This document shows positions 32,320-39,856 of a DNA stretch of 64,000 nt, one piece after another (within the stretch, counting starts at the first letter, position 1; each line of letters starts with the position of its first letter). Origin of the DNA: JABWBP01 sp964522165 (GTDB lineage: Bacteria > Calditrichota > Calditrichia > RBG-13-44-9 > J075); NCBI GenBank assembly GCA_964522165.1, contig CAZFVV010000005.1:1-64000 (forward strand), in the 5' to 3' direction. The position numbers and the translations under genes are program-made. The notes under the pieces are model-generated. The model had not been told where the DNA came from, did not search any database, and was given only the letters and a program-made list of their open reading frames with translations.

Positions 32320-33387
32320 TCACATCCCTGTGAATTTGCCGGGATTAAACCTTCCCGGTTCAACTGTCCCTGCCCCTGCTCCTGCCTTTTCCCCCTGCCA
32401 CGCCCCGCGCCGCAGCATCTCTTCCTCGATGTGGCGCTGCACCGTGCTGGCGCGCACGCCCCAGACCGGCGCAATCAGGTTTCGAGGATGGGTTTCGCCT
32501 ACCAGCCGCTGAAGGTAAATATCCGGGCGAAGGCGGCGGATGAATTCGATCACCAGCGATATGTACTCGCTGTAGCCGAACACCGGGAAGGGCTGGCGCT
32601 GGTACTCCGCAGCCAGCACGGTCTTTTTGACGATGTGGAGGTGGTGGATTTTCAGGGAGTCGATGGGGTAGCGGGAAATTACCTGCGCGGTTTGCAGCAC
32701 CTGCTCCCGGGTCTCGCCCGGCAGGCCTAAGATCACGTGGGCGCACACGTGAATGCCCCGCCCGGCGGTCATCTCCACCGCCTCGGCCCACTCCCGGAAA
32801 TCATGCCCGCGGTTGATGCGCTCCAACGTGGCGTCGTGGATCGATTCCAGCCCGTACTCCAGGCTGATGTAATATTTTTTAGCCAGCTCCTCAAAGTAGG
32901 CGAGCTTGGCCGGGTCCACGCAGTCCGGGCGGGTTCCGATCACCAGTCCCAATACCCGGGGATGCGCCAGCGCCTGCGCGTAAATCCCTTGCAAATATTC
33001 CAGAGGCGCATAGGTATTGCTGTAAGCCTGGAAATAGACCACAAATTTCTCGGCCTTGTAGCGGCGGCCGAGGTAATCCACCCCCGCCTCCACCTGCTGC
33101 GCGATGCTCATCCCCGGCTTGCAATAGGGAGGTACGAAGCTGGCGTTGTTGCAATAGGTGCATCCCCCGAAGGCCTTGCTGCCGTCGCGGTTGGGGCAGG
33201 TAAAACCGGCGTCAACGGAAACCTTTTGCAGCCGCCCCCCGAAACGGGATTTCAGGTAATCTTTGTAGGCGTTGTAGGGACGGGAGGTGCCCCAGGGGAA
33301 TACCCGCGCCTTCGCTTTGGCGATTTGCAGAACATTATCTATCATCATCGAGAATTTCCATCTTTGCTGAACATATTTTTCAAACAT
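32320..33387 (-). CDS. Radical SAM protein of the TIGR01212 (YhcC) family
   Basis: A 355-aa radical SAM enzyme. The cluster-binding cysteines follow the TIGR01212 pattern, C-x12-C-x2-C (CPNRDGSKAFGGCTYC, near residues 60-75), unlike the usual CxxxCxxC. VYFQAYSNTYAPLEYLQ, IGTRPDC and EYGLESIHDATLERINRGH are typical of the family. The reaction is unknown; E. coli YhcC has been linked to redox or sulfur metabolism only loosely. Neither the first ATG nor the internal MMIDN start has a clear ribosome-binding site. The tail after residue ~335 is Gly/Ala-rich and atypical. Confidence 0.88.
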   Translation of the reverse strand: MFEKYVQQRWKFSMMIDNVLQIAKAKARVFPWGTSRPYNAYKDYLKSRFGGRLQKVSVDAGFTCPNRDGSKAFGGCTYCNNASFVPPYCKPGMSIAQQVEAGVDYLGRRYKAEKFVVYFQAYSNTYAPLEYLQGIYAQALAHPRVLGLVIGTRPDCVDPAKLAYFEELAKKYYISLEYGLESIHDATLERINRGHDFREWAEAVEMTAGRGIHVCAHVILGLPGETREQVLQTAQVISRYPIDSLKIHHLHIVKKTVLAAEYQRQPFPVFGYSEYISLVIEFIRRLRPDIYLQRLVGETHPRNLIAPVWGVRASTVQRHIEEEMLRRGAWQGEKAGAGAGTVEPGRFNPGKFTGM

Positions 33388-33504
33388 AGCCCGCTGAAAA
33401 TATAGAAAATAATCCCCCCGCAGTCAATCCGCAGATTCGTTCCCGTCCGCCGACAGATACGCTCGTTAAGGACGTCTTATCATGTGGTCTTTGACAATTT
33501 TTTC

Positions 33505-33625
33505 GCCAGGAAGCAGAGCTTCTCCCGGTGTGTGACGATGCGGAGCATCGTCACAAGTCGGAAAGCACAATACGCGTCATGATGCTCCGCACCGTGACGC
33601 CAGGAACGGGAAGCTCTGCTTCCCG
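33505..33625. repeat. Nested palindromic element upstream of the radical SAM gene
   Basis: An outer pair (GGAAGCAGAGCTTCTCCCG and CGGGAAGCTCTGCTTCC) encloses a 23-bp near-perfect palindrome at 33532-33554 with arms GTGACGATGC/GCATCGTCAC, and a diverged second copy of that palindrome near 33575-33600. Confidence 0.55.
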
Positions 33626-33664
33626 CTCTTCTATCCCTTATGAGATTCTGGCCGGCTAAGGTAA

Positions 33665-36600
33665 TTATTGCATCAGGAGCATTTTTCGCGCCTGCACGAA
33701 CGCCGGTTTCCCCGGATTCGATCCCGCGGAAGCGGGTGCGCCGGGGGAGAGCGCGTGTATGATAATGCGGTAAATGTACACGCCGCTGGCGACCTTTTGC
33801 CCCCGGGCATCCCTGCCGTTCCAGGTTACCCGGTAGAACCCGGCCGGCTGGATTTCCGATACCAGGGTGGCGACTTTTTGCCCCAACAGGCCGTACACCG
33901 CCAATTCCACTTCCCCGGGCGCGGGAAGCTGATAGCGGATCGCGGTTTCCGGGTTAAAGGGATTGGGGTAATTCTGCGCCAGCGCGAAGGTTTCCGGCAG
34001 TTGCTGCTCCGCTTTGCTGAGCATTAGCCGCTTGACCCGGGGATCGCGGATCTGCACCGTCGCCCCATCGTTGAGCGTATGCTCCGCAAGCGCCTGCCCG
34101 TCGGCCATCTCTTTTAGGAGGTATTTCACCGCTTCGCTCCCCTCCCCGCGGCGGAAACGCAGGGTGAGGGGATAATTATCCGCTTGCAGCAGGATTTCCG
34201 CCTCGCCGGCGCTGCTCAGGCGGGTGTGGTCGCTGAAACGGGCGTCGAAAATTCCTGCGGGGGGAAGCGGGGGCAATTCAAAAGAATAACGCCCGCTTCC
34301 GGTTTGCGGATTTACTTCCACAAAAAGGGTTTGCCCGGCGCCCCTCGCGTCGCGAATCTCCAGAACGCTGAAGCCGGAGAGATCCGGGGAAGCGAAGATA
34401 TTCCCCGGGGAAACTTTTCCCTGCCCCGCCGCGCAGGAAATCGTGATGCTTCCCGGGGCGCTCGCTTTGATCCAATATCCTTTCCCCGTTTCCAGGGCCA
34501 CGGCGGAGAAATACGCCCCGCTGAAGCCGAACAAGGTGTTGGGAACGATGATATTCCCGGGATCCAGCACCCCGGCCAGCGGCGCGTCGCAGGAAGGCCC
34601 GCTGATCAAATTCCAACCGGCGTTCAGGGCGATCTCGCAGCTTTCCAGGGCCCGGCCGGTAATGGCGGGAGAGGCCGCCGCGGGGAAGCGCAGCCAGTAG
34701 CCCTTGCCGGTATCCAGCGCGGTCTGCTGAATGTAGGTATTGTCGAACCAGAACAGGGTGCCGGGAATGTGGGTGGGGAACAGCGCGCCCACCGAAGGAT
34801 CGCTCACCTGCGCCGGCAGGCCCAGGAGATTCCAGCCCTCCTGAACGTTCACCACGAACTGTTCCAGCAACACCCCCTGCACCCACACCGAATAGCTGCG
34901 CGGCGGCAGGGAGATTTCGACCTCTCCGTTGGCGTTTACCACCGCGTACAACGCGCCGGAATTGCCCAGCACGTCGGTGAGGGTATCGCCGGGGGCAAGA
35001 TTCATGGAAGCGACGTTCACCCCGTGAGTCACCTGGAGCGGCTCCCCGGCGTAATTGATCGCCGCCAGCACGTCGCGCCCGCCGGGAGCGCCGCTGAGTT
35101 GATAGAGCAGGGTGGTGTGATCGTACCCGGAGGTAAAATTTTGTGTGTAGGGAGTGCCGAAACGGCTGAGATAATCCCGCGCAGTGGCGCCGAAGATATA
35201 ATTTTTGTGCGTCTCTATCAACCGGTCGATGCGATATTGCAGTCCCTTGTGATAATAATCATCGTAAAAAACGCAGGGCAGGCCGGCCTGGTTGTTGGTG
35301 AGAATGTAGGCGTAGGCAAGAATGGGATCCACCTCCACCGGCTGGCCGGGATCGCGGAAATCGTGGTTGTTCACAAAAGTGACCACGTTGAAGCCGCTGG
35401 CGCCCTGGGCGTCCACCATGCCGGCGTTGAAGACGTTGCGAACGTCGTAGCCGAACTGGTCCGAAGCGGCTTTGAGGGCAAAACGCAGGGAGAAATCGAA
35501 TATCCGGGGAGAAATCGCCGCTTTGGTGTCGGCGTCCATGTTCGCCAGCACGTTGTCCACCCACTGTTTGAGCAAAAAGGGATTCCCGTCGAAGAATTCC
35601 CCTACCACCAGGCCGGGATCGATGTTCTGGTCGTGCAGAAAATCCAGCAAATCGCCCACAAAATCCGGCGGGAAGTGCTTCACCGCATCCATGCGGAATC
35701 CCCGTATCCCCGCGTCTTCCCACAGCCAGCGGCTCCAGCCGAACAGCACGTCGCGGGTGCTCTGCACGTTCTGGTCGTAATCATAGAAGAAATACATCGC
35801 GTCCCAGTCCCCCGCCAGTTGGGTAGGATTGCCGTTGGGCCTGAAATTCAAGTAATTCATGGCTCCCTGGCCGCTGGGAAGGTTCTGGAAATCGGTGTAG
35901 GTTTGATAGGCGATGCTGCTCTCGATATTTCCGGGGACGCCGGTATAATACAGCTCCGCCACGGTATGGTCGGAATAGTCTCCTAACCCGTTCACGTTGC
36001 GATTGTTCAAGTAGATGAAAATGGTATCTCCCGCGGGATCGAAGTCATCCGCGCCCAACGCCAGGGCGAATTCATCGATGCGGCAGCCCAGGGCATCGAT
36101 GTTGGCGAGCATGTCCACTCCCAGGTGGATGCTGTCGGGAGGCTCGCCGCAACCCCCGCCGCCGTTCGGCTCGCTCTCCACCTCCGGCGGCAGCCCCTGG
36201 AAGCCCACGGTGTTGGTTTGTAGGTACACCTTGTAGGGTTTATCGAAGAAATTGGGATGCTCCGATTTGGAGGCGATCTTGAAATAGTATGTTCCAGTTC
36301 CCCGGCCGCTGGCTCCCCCGATGGGGAGCGCCAGCCGGAAGCGGTCCGAGGGATAGGGCTGGTCGCCGTTCTGGATTTTGCTGAAGCTCATATTGCGAAT
36401 CCAGCCCGCCACCGCGGGATTATCTTCGGCCCGGCCGCCGTTGCGGTGATTATAGACCACGTCCGCCACCGCTGCCAGGCCGAGATTGTTCAGTTCCGCG
36501 ACCAGGGCGTCCACCGCCGCCCGGCTCCCGAAGCCGGTGGGACCCTGCCCGAATTCGCCTAAGTCGAACAGATCCTGGGGATCGTAGCCGTTGCTGAGAG

Positions 36601-36829
36601 CGCCGCCGCTGGCGCGGGAGAGCGGGGGCAGCCAGATATCGGTGAATCCCGCCTGCGCCAGTTCCGGCGCTTTCAGGCGCAGGGTATCGGCCCACACCGC
36701 TCCCTGGGCGGTTTTGGGGTAATCCCAGTACCAGCCCTGGAAGAGGAAATCCTGCCCTAAAGCGGTTGCCGGGAGAATCGAACCAACGATCATAAGCGCT
36801 CGAATCGCCAGTTGAAAAGCCATGTTCAT
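33665..36829 (-). CDS. Secreted alpha-amylase (GH13) with T9SS sorting domain
   Basis: The start is MNMAFQLAIRALMIVG (1,054 aa); AAGGA lies upstream and a signal peptide follows (LMIVGSILPATALGQ). The four GH13 regions are intact: VADVVYNHR (~120), GFRMDAVKHF (~376, nucleophile Asp), VVGEFF (~403, acid/base Glu) and FVNNHD (~486). An insertion of ~130 residues between regions I and II carries a Gly-rich, Cys-containing loop. After the barrel come two GWNL-type repeats (EGWNLLGLP and AGWNLISGP, each followed by TGKGYW). The T9SS domain (NYPNPFNPETAIRYQLPA) has an extra ~20-residue Pro/Ala/Ser segment before its last strand. The predicted role is extracellular starch or glycogen hydrolysis. It follows the FHIPEP gene but has its own leader. 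Confidence 0.92.
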   Translation of the reverse strand: MNMAFQLAIRALMIVGSILPATALGQDFLFQGWYWDYPKTAQGAVWADTLRLKAPELAQAGFTDIWLPPLSRASGGALSNGYDPQDLFDLGEFGQGPTGFGSRAAVDALVAELNNLGLAAVADVVYNHRNGGRAEDNPAVAGWIRNMSFSKIQNGDQPYPSDRFRLALPIGGASGRGTGTYYFKIASKSEHPNFFDKPYKVYLQTNTVGFQGLPPEVESEPNGGGGCGEPPDSIHLGVDMLANIDALGCRIDEFALALGADDFDPAGDTIFIYLNNRNVNGLGDYSDHTVAELYYTGVPGNIESSIAYQTYTDFQNLPSGQGAMNYLNFRPNGNPTQLAGDWDAMYFFYDYDQNVQSTRDVLFGWSRWLWEDAGIRGFRMDAVKHFPPDFVGDLLDFLHDQNIDPGLVVGEFFDGNPFLLKQWVDNVLANMDADTKAAISPRIFDFSLRFALKAASDQFGYDVRNVFNAGMVDAQGASGFNVVTFVNNHDFRDPGQPVEVDPILAYAYILTNNQAGLPCVFYDDYYHKGLQYRIDRLIETHKNYIFGATARDYLSRFGTPYTQNFTSGYDHTTLLYQLSGAPGGRDVLAAINYAGEPLQVTHGVNVASMNLAPGDTLTDVLGNSGALYAVVNANGEVEISLPPRSYSVWVQGVLLEQFVVNVQEGWNLLGLPAQVSDPSVGALFPTHIPGTLFWFDNTYIQQTALDTGKGYWLRFPAAASPAITGRALESCEIALNAGWNLISGPSCDAPLAGVLDPGNIIVPNTLFGFSGAYFSAVALETGKGYWIKASAPGSITISCAAGQGKVSPGNIFASPDLSGFSVLEIRDARGAGQTLFVEVNPQTGSGRYSFELPPLPPAGIFDARFSDHTRLSSAGEAEILLQADNYPLTLRFRRGEGSEAVKYLLKEMADGQALAEHTLNDGATVQIRDPRVKRLMLSKAEQQLPETFALAQNYPNPFNPETAIRYQLPAPGEVELAVYGLLGQKVATLVSEIQPAGFYRVTWNGRDARGQKVASGVYIYRIIIHALSPGAPASAGSNPGKPAFVQARKMLLMQ

Positions 36830-36874
36830 GCCAGGTATCCTTATAGATCGGTTAAGAATAACTTTGTTAATTTC

Positions 36875-36932
36875 AAAACGGAGGAGTGCAAAATTTATTT
36901 TGCAAAACGGAGGAATGCAAAATTTATTTTGC
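36875..36932. repeat. 29-bp tandem duplication with palindromic core
   Basis: Two adjacent 29-bp units (36875-36903 and 36904-36932) differ at one base. Each contains GCAAAATTTATTTTGC, a 7-bp-arm palindrome. The pair sits between the FHIPEP gene stop and the amylase start, so it may be an operator or a terminator. Confidence 0.7.
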
Positions 36933-36939
36933 ACTGCCA

Positions 36940-38805
36940 TCACGCTTCAGTCCAATATATCCGCGCCGCGGGGGTGATGTTGGTGCTGGGAGAAAGCTCG
37001 TCGTAAGAGAGCACCGCCAGGCCCGGAAACTCCCGCTCCAGGAGATCGCGCACCCGTTTTCGAATGCAGGCGATGGTCAAAATGGCCGGGAGGGGGTAGC
37101 CGGGCGTTTGAGGCAGCAGCGCCAGCTCAGAGCGGATCCCCTGGCGTAAATTTTCGATCTCCCCGTCGCTTAGCGGTTTCTTGCCGCGGTCGCCGTTCTC
37201 GAAAGCGAGGTGCTCCACCAGGCGCGTTTCCCACTGCGTATCCAGCAGATAGACGTTGAGGGTGCTTTGCCAGCGCCCGTAGGTGTATTTGTGGCTGAGG
37301 TACTGGCGCAGACCGGAGCGGGCGAACTGCGCCAACTGCTCCCGCCCCGGCGTTTTCCCAACTCCGATGTCCGGGTGCAGCGCCAGGGAATCGTCAAAAA
37401 TGATGTATTTGGAAGGATCGGTTACCACGGCCTGGTAGTGCAGCAGGCGCTCCAAAATGCTGCGCAAATCCCGCACCGACAACCCCTCCGCCAACAAATC
37501 CCGCACCACCCCGGCCAATTGGGCGGGGGAATAGCGCGCCAGCGCCGCGGAGATGATCTCCGGAAACGCCTGGTCGAGCAGGGCCAGGTCGTATTCCAGG
37601 GTTTCTTTGTCGATCAAACACGCGGCATGGCGGCGCACTTCCGCAGCCAGCGCCAACACGATGTAACCCACTTCGTCCCACACCGTCAGGCCCTCTGCTT
37701 CCAATTTCTGGCGCTGGGAAGCATCGGCGAGGCTGTTTTCGCGCCGGTTGGCGGGGTTGACTGCCAGCGCCGCCCCGGGCAGGCCGTAATCCGCCAGGCG
37801 CGCGGGGGTTTCATTCACCAGGATTTGCCCCGGGTGAAGGCCGGGGCAGGGATGCGAGCGCAGGTGGTTGATGCGAATGGCAAAGGTTTTGGGCGGGAGA
37901 GTTTTGTCGGCCACGAAGCGCACCCCCGGCGAGCGCACCCCTAACTCGTAGAACATCCCGTCGGAAAAGAGGGTGAAGGTCTCCCGCAAACGGGAATCGG
38001 CCTCCTCGCTCCACACCGAGAGCGTTTCCGAGGCAGTTGTTTCGGCGGATTCAGGGGGCGCGGGAAGAATCTGCCGCAGGTAATCGGGATGGATTTCAAT
38101 ATCTATTTTGAGCGGGCGCAAATGCGCAATCAGCGATTCGGCGATCTCTTCATCGGAAACCCGGTGTTGCAGCGATTCACACAGCCGGCTCAAAACCGTT
38201 TCCGTTTCGGCGATGGAAATCCGCAGCTTCAGGAGCGAGCGCAGGAGGTTGAGCAGGCGCTCCGCGCTGAATTTATCCAGTGCGGCGCAGAGCGTTTCCG
38301 GCAGCAACTGCCGGCCCAGGGCGCGGTAAGCCTGCGCGTTGGTTTTCGCCAGCAGCTTCTCCGGCTGCAAGCGGATGATTTCGGTTACCAACCCGGCTAA
38401 AAAATCCGCCAGCAGCGGGATTTCCACCGCGAAAACAGCGGTCGGTTCTCCCGCCGCTCCGGGAGGGGAGATGACCGCGCCCAGCCAGGCCTGCGCCCCG
38501 AAAGTTAGCGGCAATTTGCCCAATTCCCCCACCCCTAAGGCTTCCCATAACGGGCGAATCAGTTCCTCCGGGTACGGAAGCAGTTGGTTGTGCAGCCGGA
38601 TTTGCAAGGGTTTCCCGGCCGAACCGCTTTTCAGGGTAATCGCCGGCTCCCCGGGGATGCCCAATTCCGCGGCCATCGCGCCCAGCTCCTCCTCTAAGCG
38701 GGAGAGAAACGGACCGGAAAAATTCGTTTCCTTTGCCAGCAGAGCGTTCAGCTCCTCGCAAAGCTCGATCTTCAAAGAAATTTTAGGGGGCGCTGAGTGG
38801 TTCAT
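36940..38805 (-). CDS. Soluble FHIPEP-domain protein (FlhA/SctV cytoplasmic-domain homologue without membrane part)
   Basis: A 621-aa protein with no hydrophobic segment long enough to span a membrane. Residues ~275-615 read like the C-terminal domain of FlhA/SctV: ELGVRSPGVRFV...LPPKTFAIRIN, AEVRRHAACLIDKETLEYDL, DLLAEGLSVRDLRSILERLL, VYLLDTQWETRLVEHL and FPGLAVLSYDELSPSTNI. Residues ~150-245 look like a second, diverged copy (FSAERLLNLLRSLLKLRIS, then IAETETVLSRLCESL). FlhA and SctV form a nonameric export gate through this domain, but their N-terminal membrane channel is absent here and no other secretion gene is nearby. Its natural partner is probably the giant FHIPEP/TPR protein upstream. 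The function is unknown. Confidence 0.75.
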   Translation of the reverse strand: MNHSAPPKISLKIELCEELNALLAKETNFSGPFLSRLEEELGAMAAELGIPGEPAITLKSGSAGKPLQIRLHNQLLPYPEELIRPLWEALGVGELGKLPLTFGAQAWLGAVISPPGAAGEPTAVFAVEIPLLADFLAGLVTEIIRLQPEKLLAKTNAQAYRALGRQLLPETLCAALDKFSAERLLNLLRSLLKLRISIAETETVLSRLCESLQHRVSDEEIAESLIAHLRPLKIDIEIHPDYLRQILPAPPESAETTASETLSVWSEEADSRLRETFTLFSDGMFYELGVRSPGVRFVADKTLPPKTFAIRINHLRSHPCPGLHPGQILVNETPARLADYGLPGAALAVNPANRRENSLADASQRQKLEAEGLTVWDEVGYIVLALAAEVRRHAACLIDKETLEYDLALLDQAFPEIISAALARYSPAQLAGVVRDLLAEGLSVRDLRSILERLLHYQAVVTDPSKYIIFDDSLALHPDIGVGKTPGREQLAQFARSGLRQYLSHKYTYGRWQSTLNVYLLDTQWETRLVEHLAFENGDRGKKPLSDGEIENLRQGIRSELALLPQTPGYPLPAILTIACIRKRVRDLLEREFPGLAVLSYDELSPSTNITPAARIYWTEA

Positions 38806-38835
38806 CTCTGGTGCGTTATTTTTATGTTAAACTTT

Positions 38836-38954
38836 GCGTGAAGCGTACTTCGTAATGCGTATTGCGTAACAAAAACGGAATACGCAATACGTTTCACGCT
38901 TCACGTTTCACCCCAATCCTCCCCCCCGATGCGCTTGCGCCACTCCGGCTTCAG
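38836..38954. repeat. Direct repeat copy A flanking higBA
   Basis: It comprises an ACGTAATGCG-type word hairpin (38836-38910) followed by 38914-38954, a ~40-bp copy of the 3' end of the giant gene (identical to 39817-39856 except for one C in a C-run). It supplies the higA stop codon. Confidence 0.75.
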
Positions 38955-39313
38955 TTCACCTGCGGTTGAATCAAAATGGAGGCGGGAATATTCAAGCCCC
39001 GTTCAAGGTTGCGAATCATTCGCAGTGACAACGGCCGTTTGCCATTCAATACTTCCGAAACTTTGCCTTTGCTGCCTATGAATTGTTGCAGGTCCTTCTG
39101 CTTCAACCCCAACTGTTCCATACGAAAACGAATCGCTTCGATCGGTGTCGGCTTGTCAATCGGCCATCGCTTCTCTTCGTAAGCATCCACAAGGGTCATC
39201 AAAATATCGAGCTTGTCTCCTTCCGGGGTGCCAACTTCAGCCCCCCAAAGACGCTCGATTTCCCCTAAGGCTTCTGTATGATCAGCGTCTGTCTTGATAG
39301 GCTTAATATTCAT
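38951..39313 (-). CDS. higA: HigA-type antitoxin (XRE family)
   Basis: A 120-aa antitoxin with a helix-turn-helix at residues ~70-108 (RMEQLGLKQKDLQQFIG, SKGKVSEVLNGKRPLSLRM). It would neutralise HigB and repress the operon. It starts 2 bp after the higB stop, toxin-first as in classical higBA. Its TGA lies within the duplicated end of the giant gene, so the last residues may have been changed by the insertion. Confidence 0.9.
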   Translation of the reverse strand: MNIKPIKTDADHTEALGEIERLWGAEVGTPEGDKLDILMTLVDAYEEKRWPIDKPTPIEAIRFRMEQLGLKQKDLQQFIGSKGKVSEVLNGKRPLSLRMIRNLERGLNIPASILIQPQVN

Positions 39314-39315
39314 AA

Positions 39316-39612
39316 TTAGATCTCCTTTGCGTCTATTTTGTCATACTCGGCATGTGTGCCTATGAAACGGATAAATACACCTTTTCGCCTATAGTCGATT
39401 GCACACACAAGCCTGTAAGCGTTGCCCTTTATATTGAAAACTATTCGATCATTGCTGATAATACTGGCATTGGGATATTGATTCTTTACCTCTTGTGGAG
39501 AATCCCAATCGGCTTTTTTGGTTTCATGATACCATGCCTCAAGCGGAGTCTTCGCCTCGGCGTGGCCGGCTTCCCAGAATTCTCTAAGTGTTTTTCTTGA
39601 AAATATACGCAT
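39316..39612 (-). CDS. higB: HigB-type mRNA interferase toxin
   Basis: A 98-aa RelE-superfamily toxin of the HigB_toxin family: NDRIVFNIKGNAYRLVCAID and FIRFIGTHAEYDKIDAKEI are diagnostic. Such toxins cut mRNA on the ribosome. The protein looks complete. The promoter side holds a 15-bp palindrome (39629-39643). No strong ribosome-binding site is seen before the ATG. Confidence 0.92.
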   Translation of the reverse strand: MRIFSRKTLREFWEAGHAEAKTPLEAWYHETKKADWDSPQEVKNQYPNASIISNDRIVFNIKGNAYRLVCAIDYRRKGVFIRFIGTHAEYDKIDAKEI

Positions 39613-39628
39613 GTAACAATGTAAACAG

Positions 39629-39643
39629 TTCCCGAATCGGGAA
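39629..39643. promoter_or_regulatory. Candidate HigA operator
   Basis: The perfect palindrome TTCCCGAATCGGGAA (one-base centre) lies 17 bp upstream of higB, where an autoregulatory antitoxin would bind. Confidence 0.5.
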
Positions 39644-39731
39644 AAAGGAGTTTAAATCGCGATTCGAACCGTTCTCGTGTAATGGTCACCTTTTGAGGAA
39701 TTTTCCATTAGAACCATACCCTTGATGGCGA

Positions 39732-39856
39732 GTGTGAAACATGAAGCGGAAAACGTAATGCGTAACAAAAACGGAAAACGAAACACGCAATACGCTTCAC
39801 GCTTCACGCTTCAACTCAATCCTCCCCCCGATGCGCTTGCGCCACTCCGGCTTCAG
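39732..39856. repeat. Direct repeat copy B flanking higBA (includes the true 3' end of the giant gene)
   Basis: A word hairpin (39732-39813) plus the last ~60 bp of the giant gene; it corresponds to copy A at 38836-38954. The stop codon and last residues (KREA) of the giant protein are read from the repeat words. Confidence 0.75.

Noticed and set aside
34184..35986. A 600-codon open frame opposite the alpha-amylase gene
   Set aside because: It is the antisense shadow of a GC-rich coding region; the opposite strand has a signal peptide, four GH13 motifs and a sorting domain.
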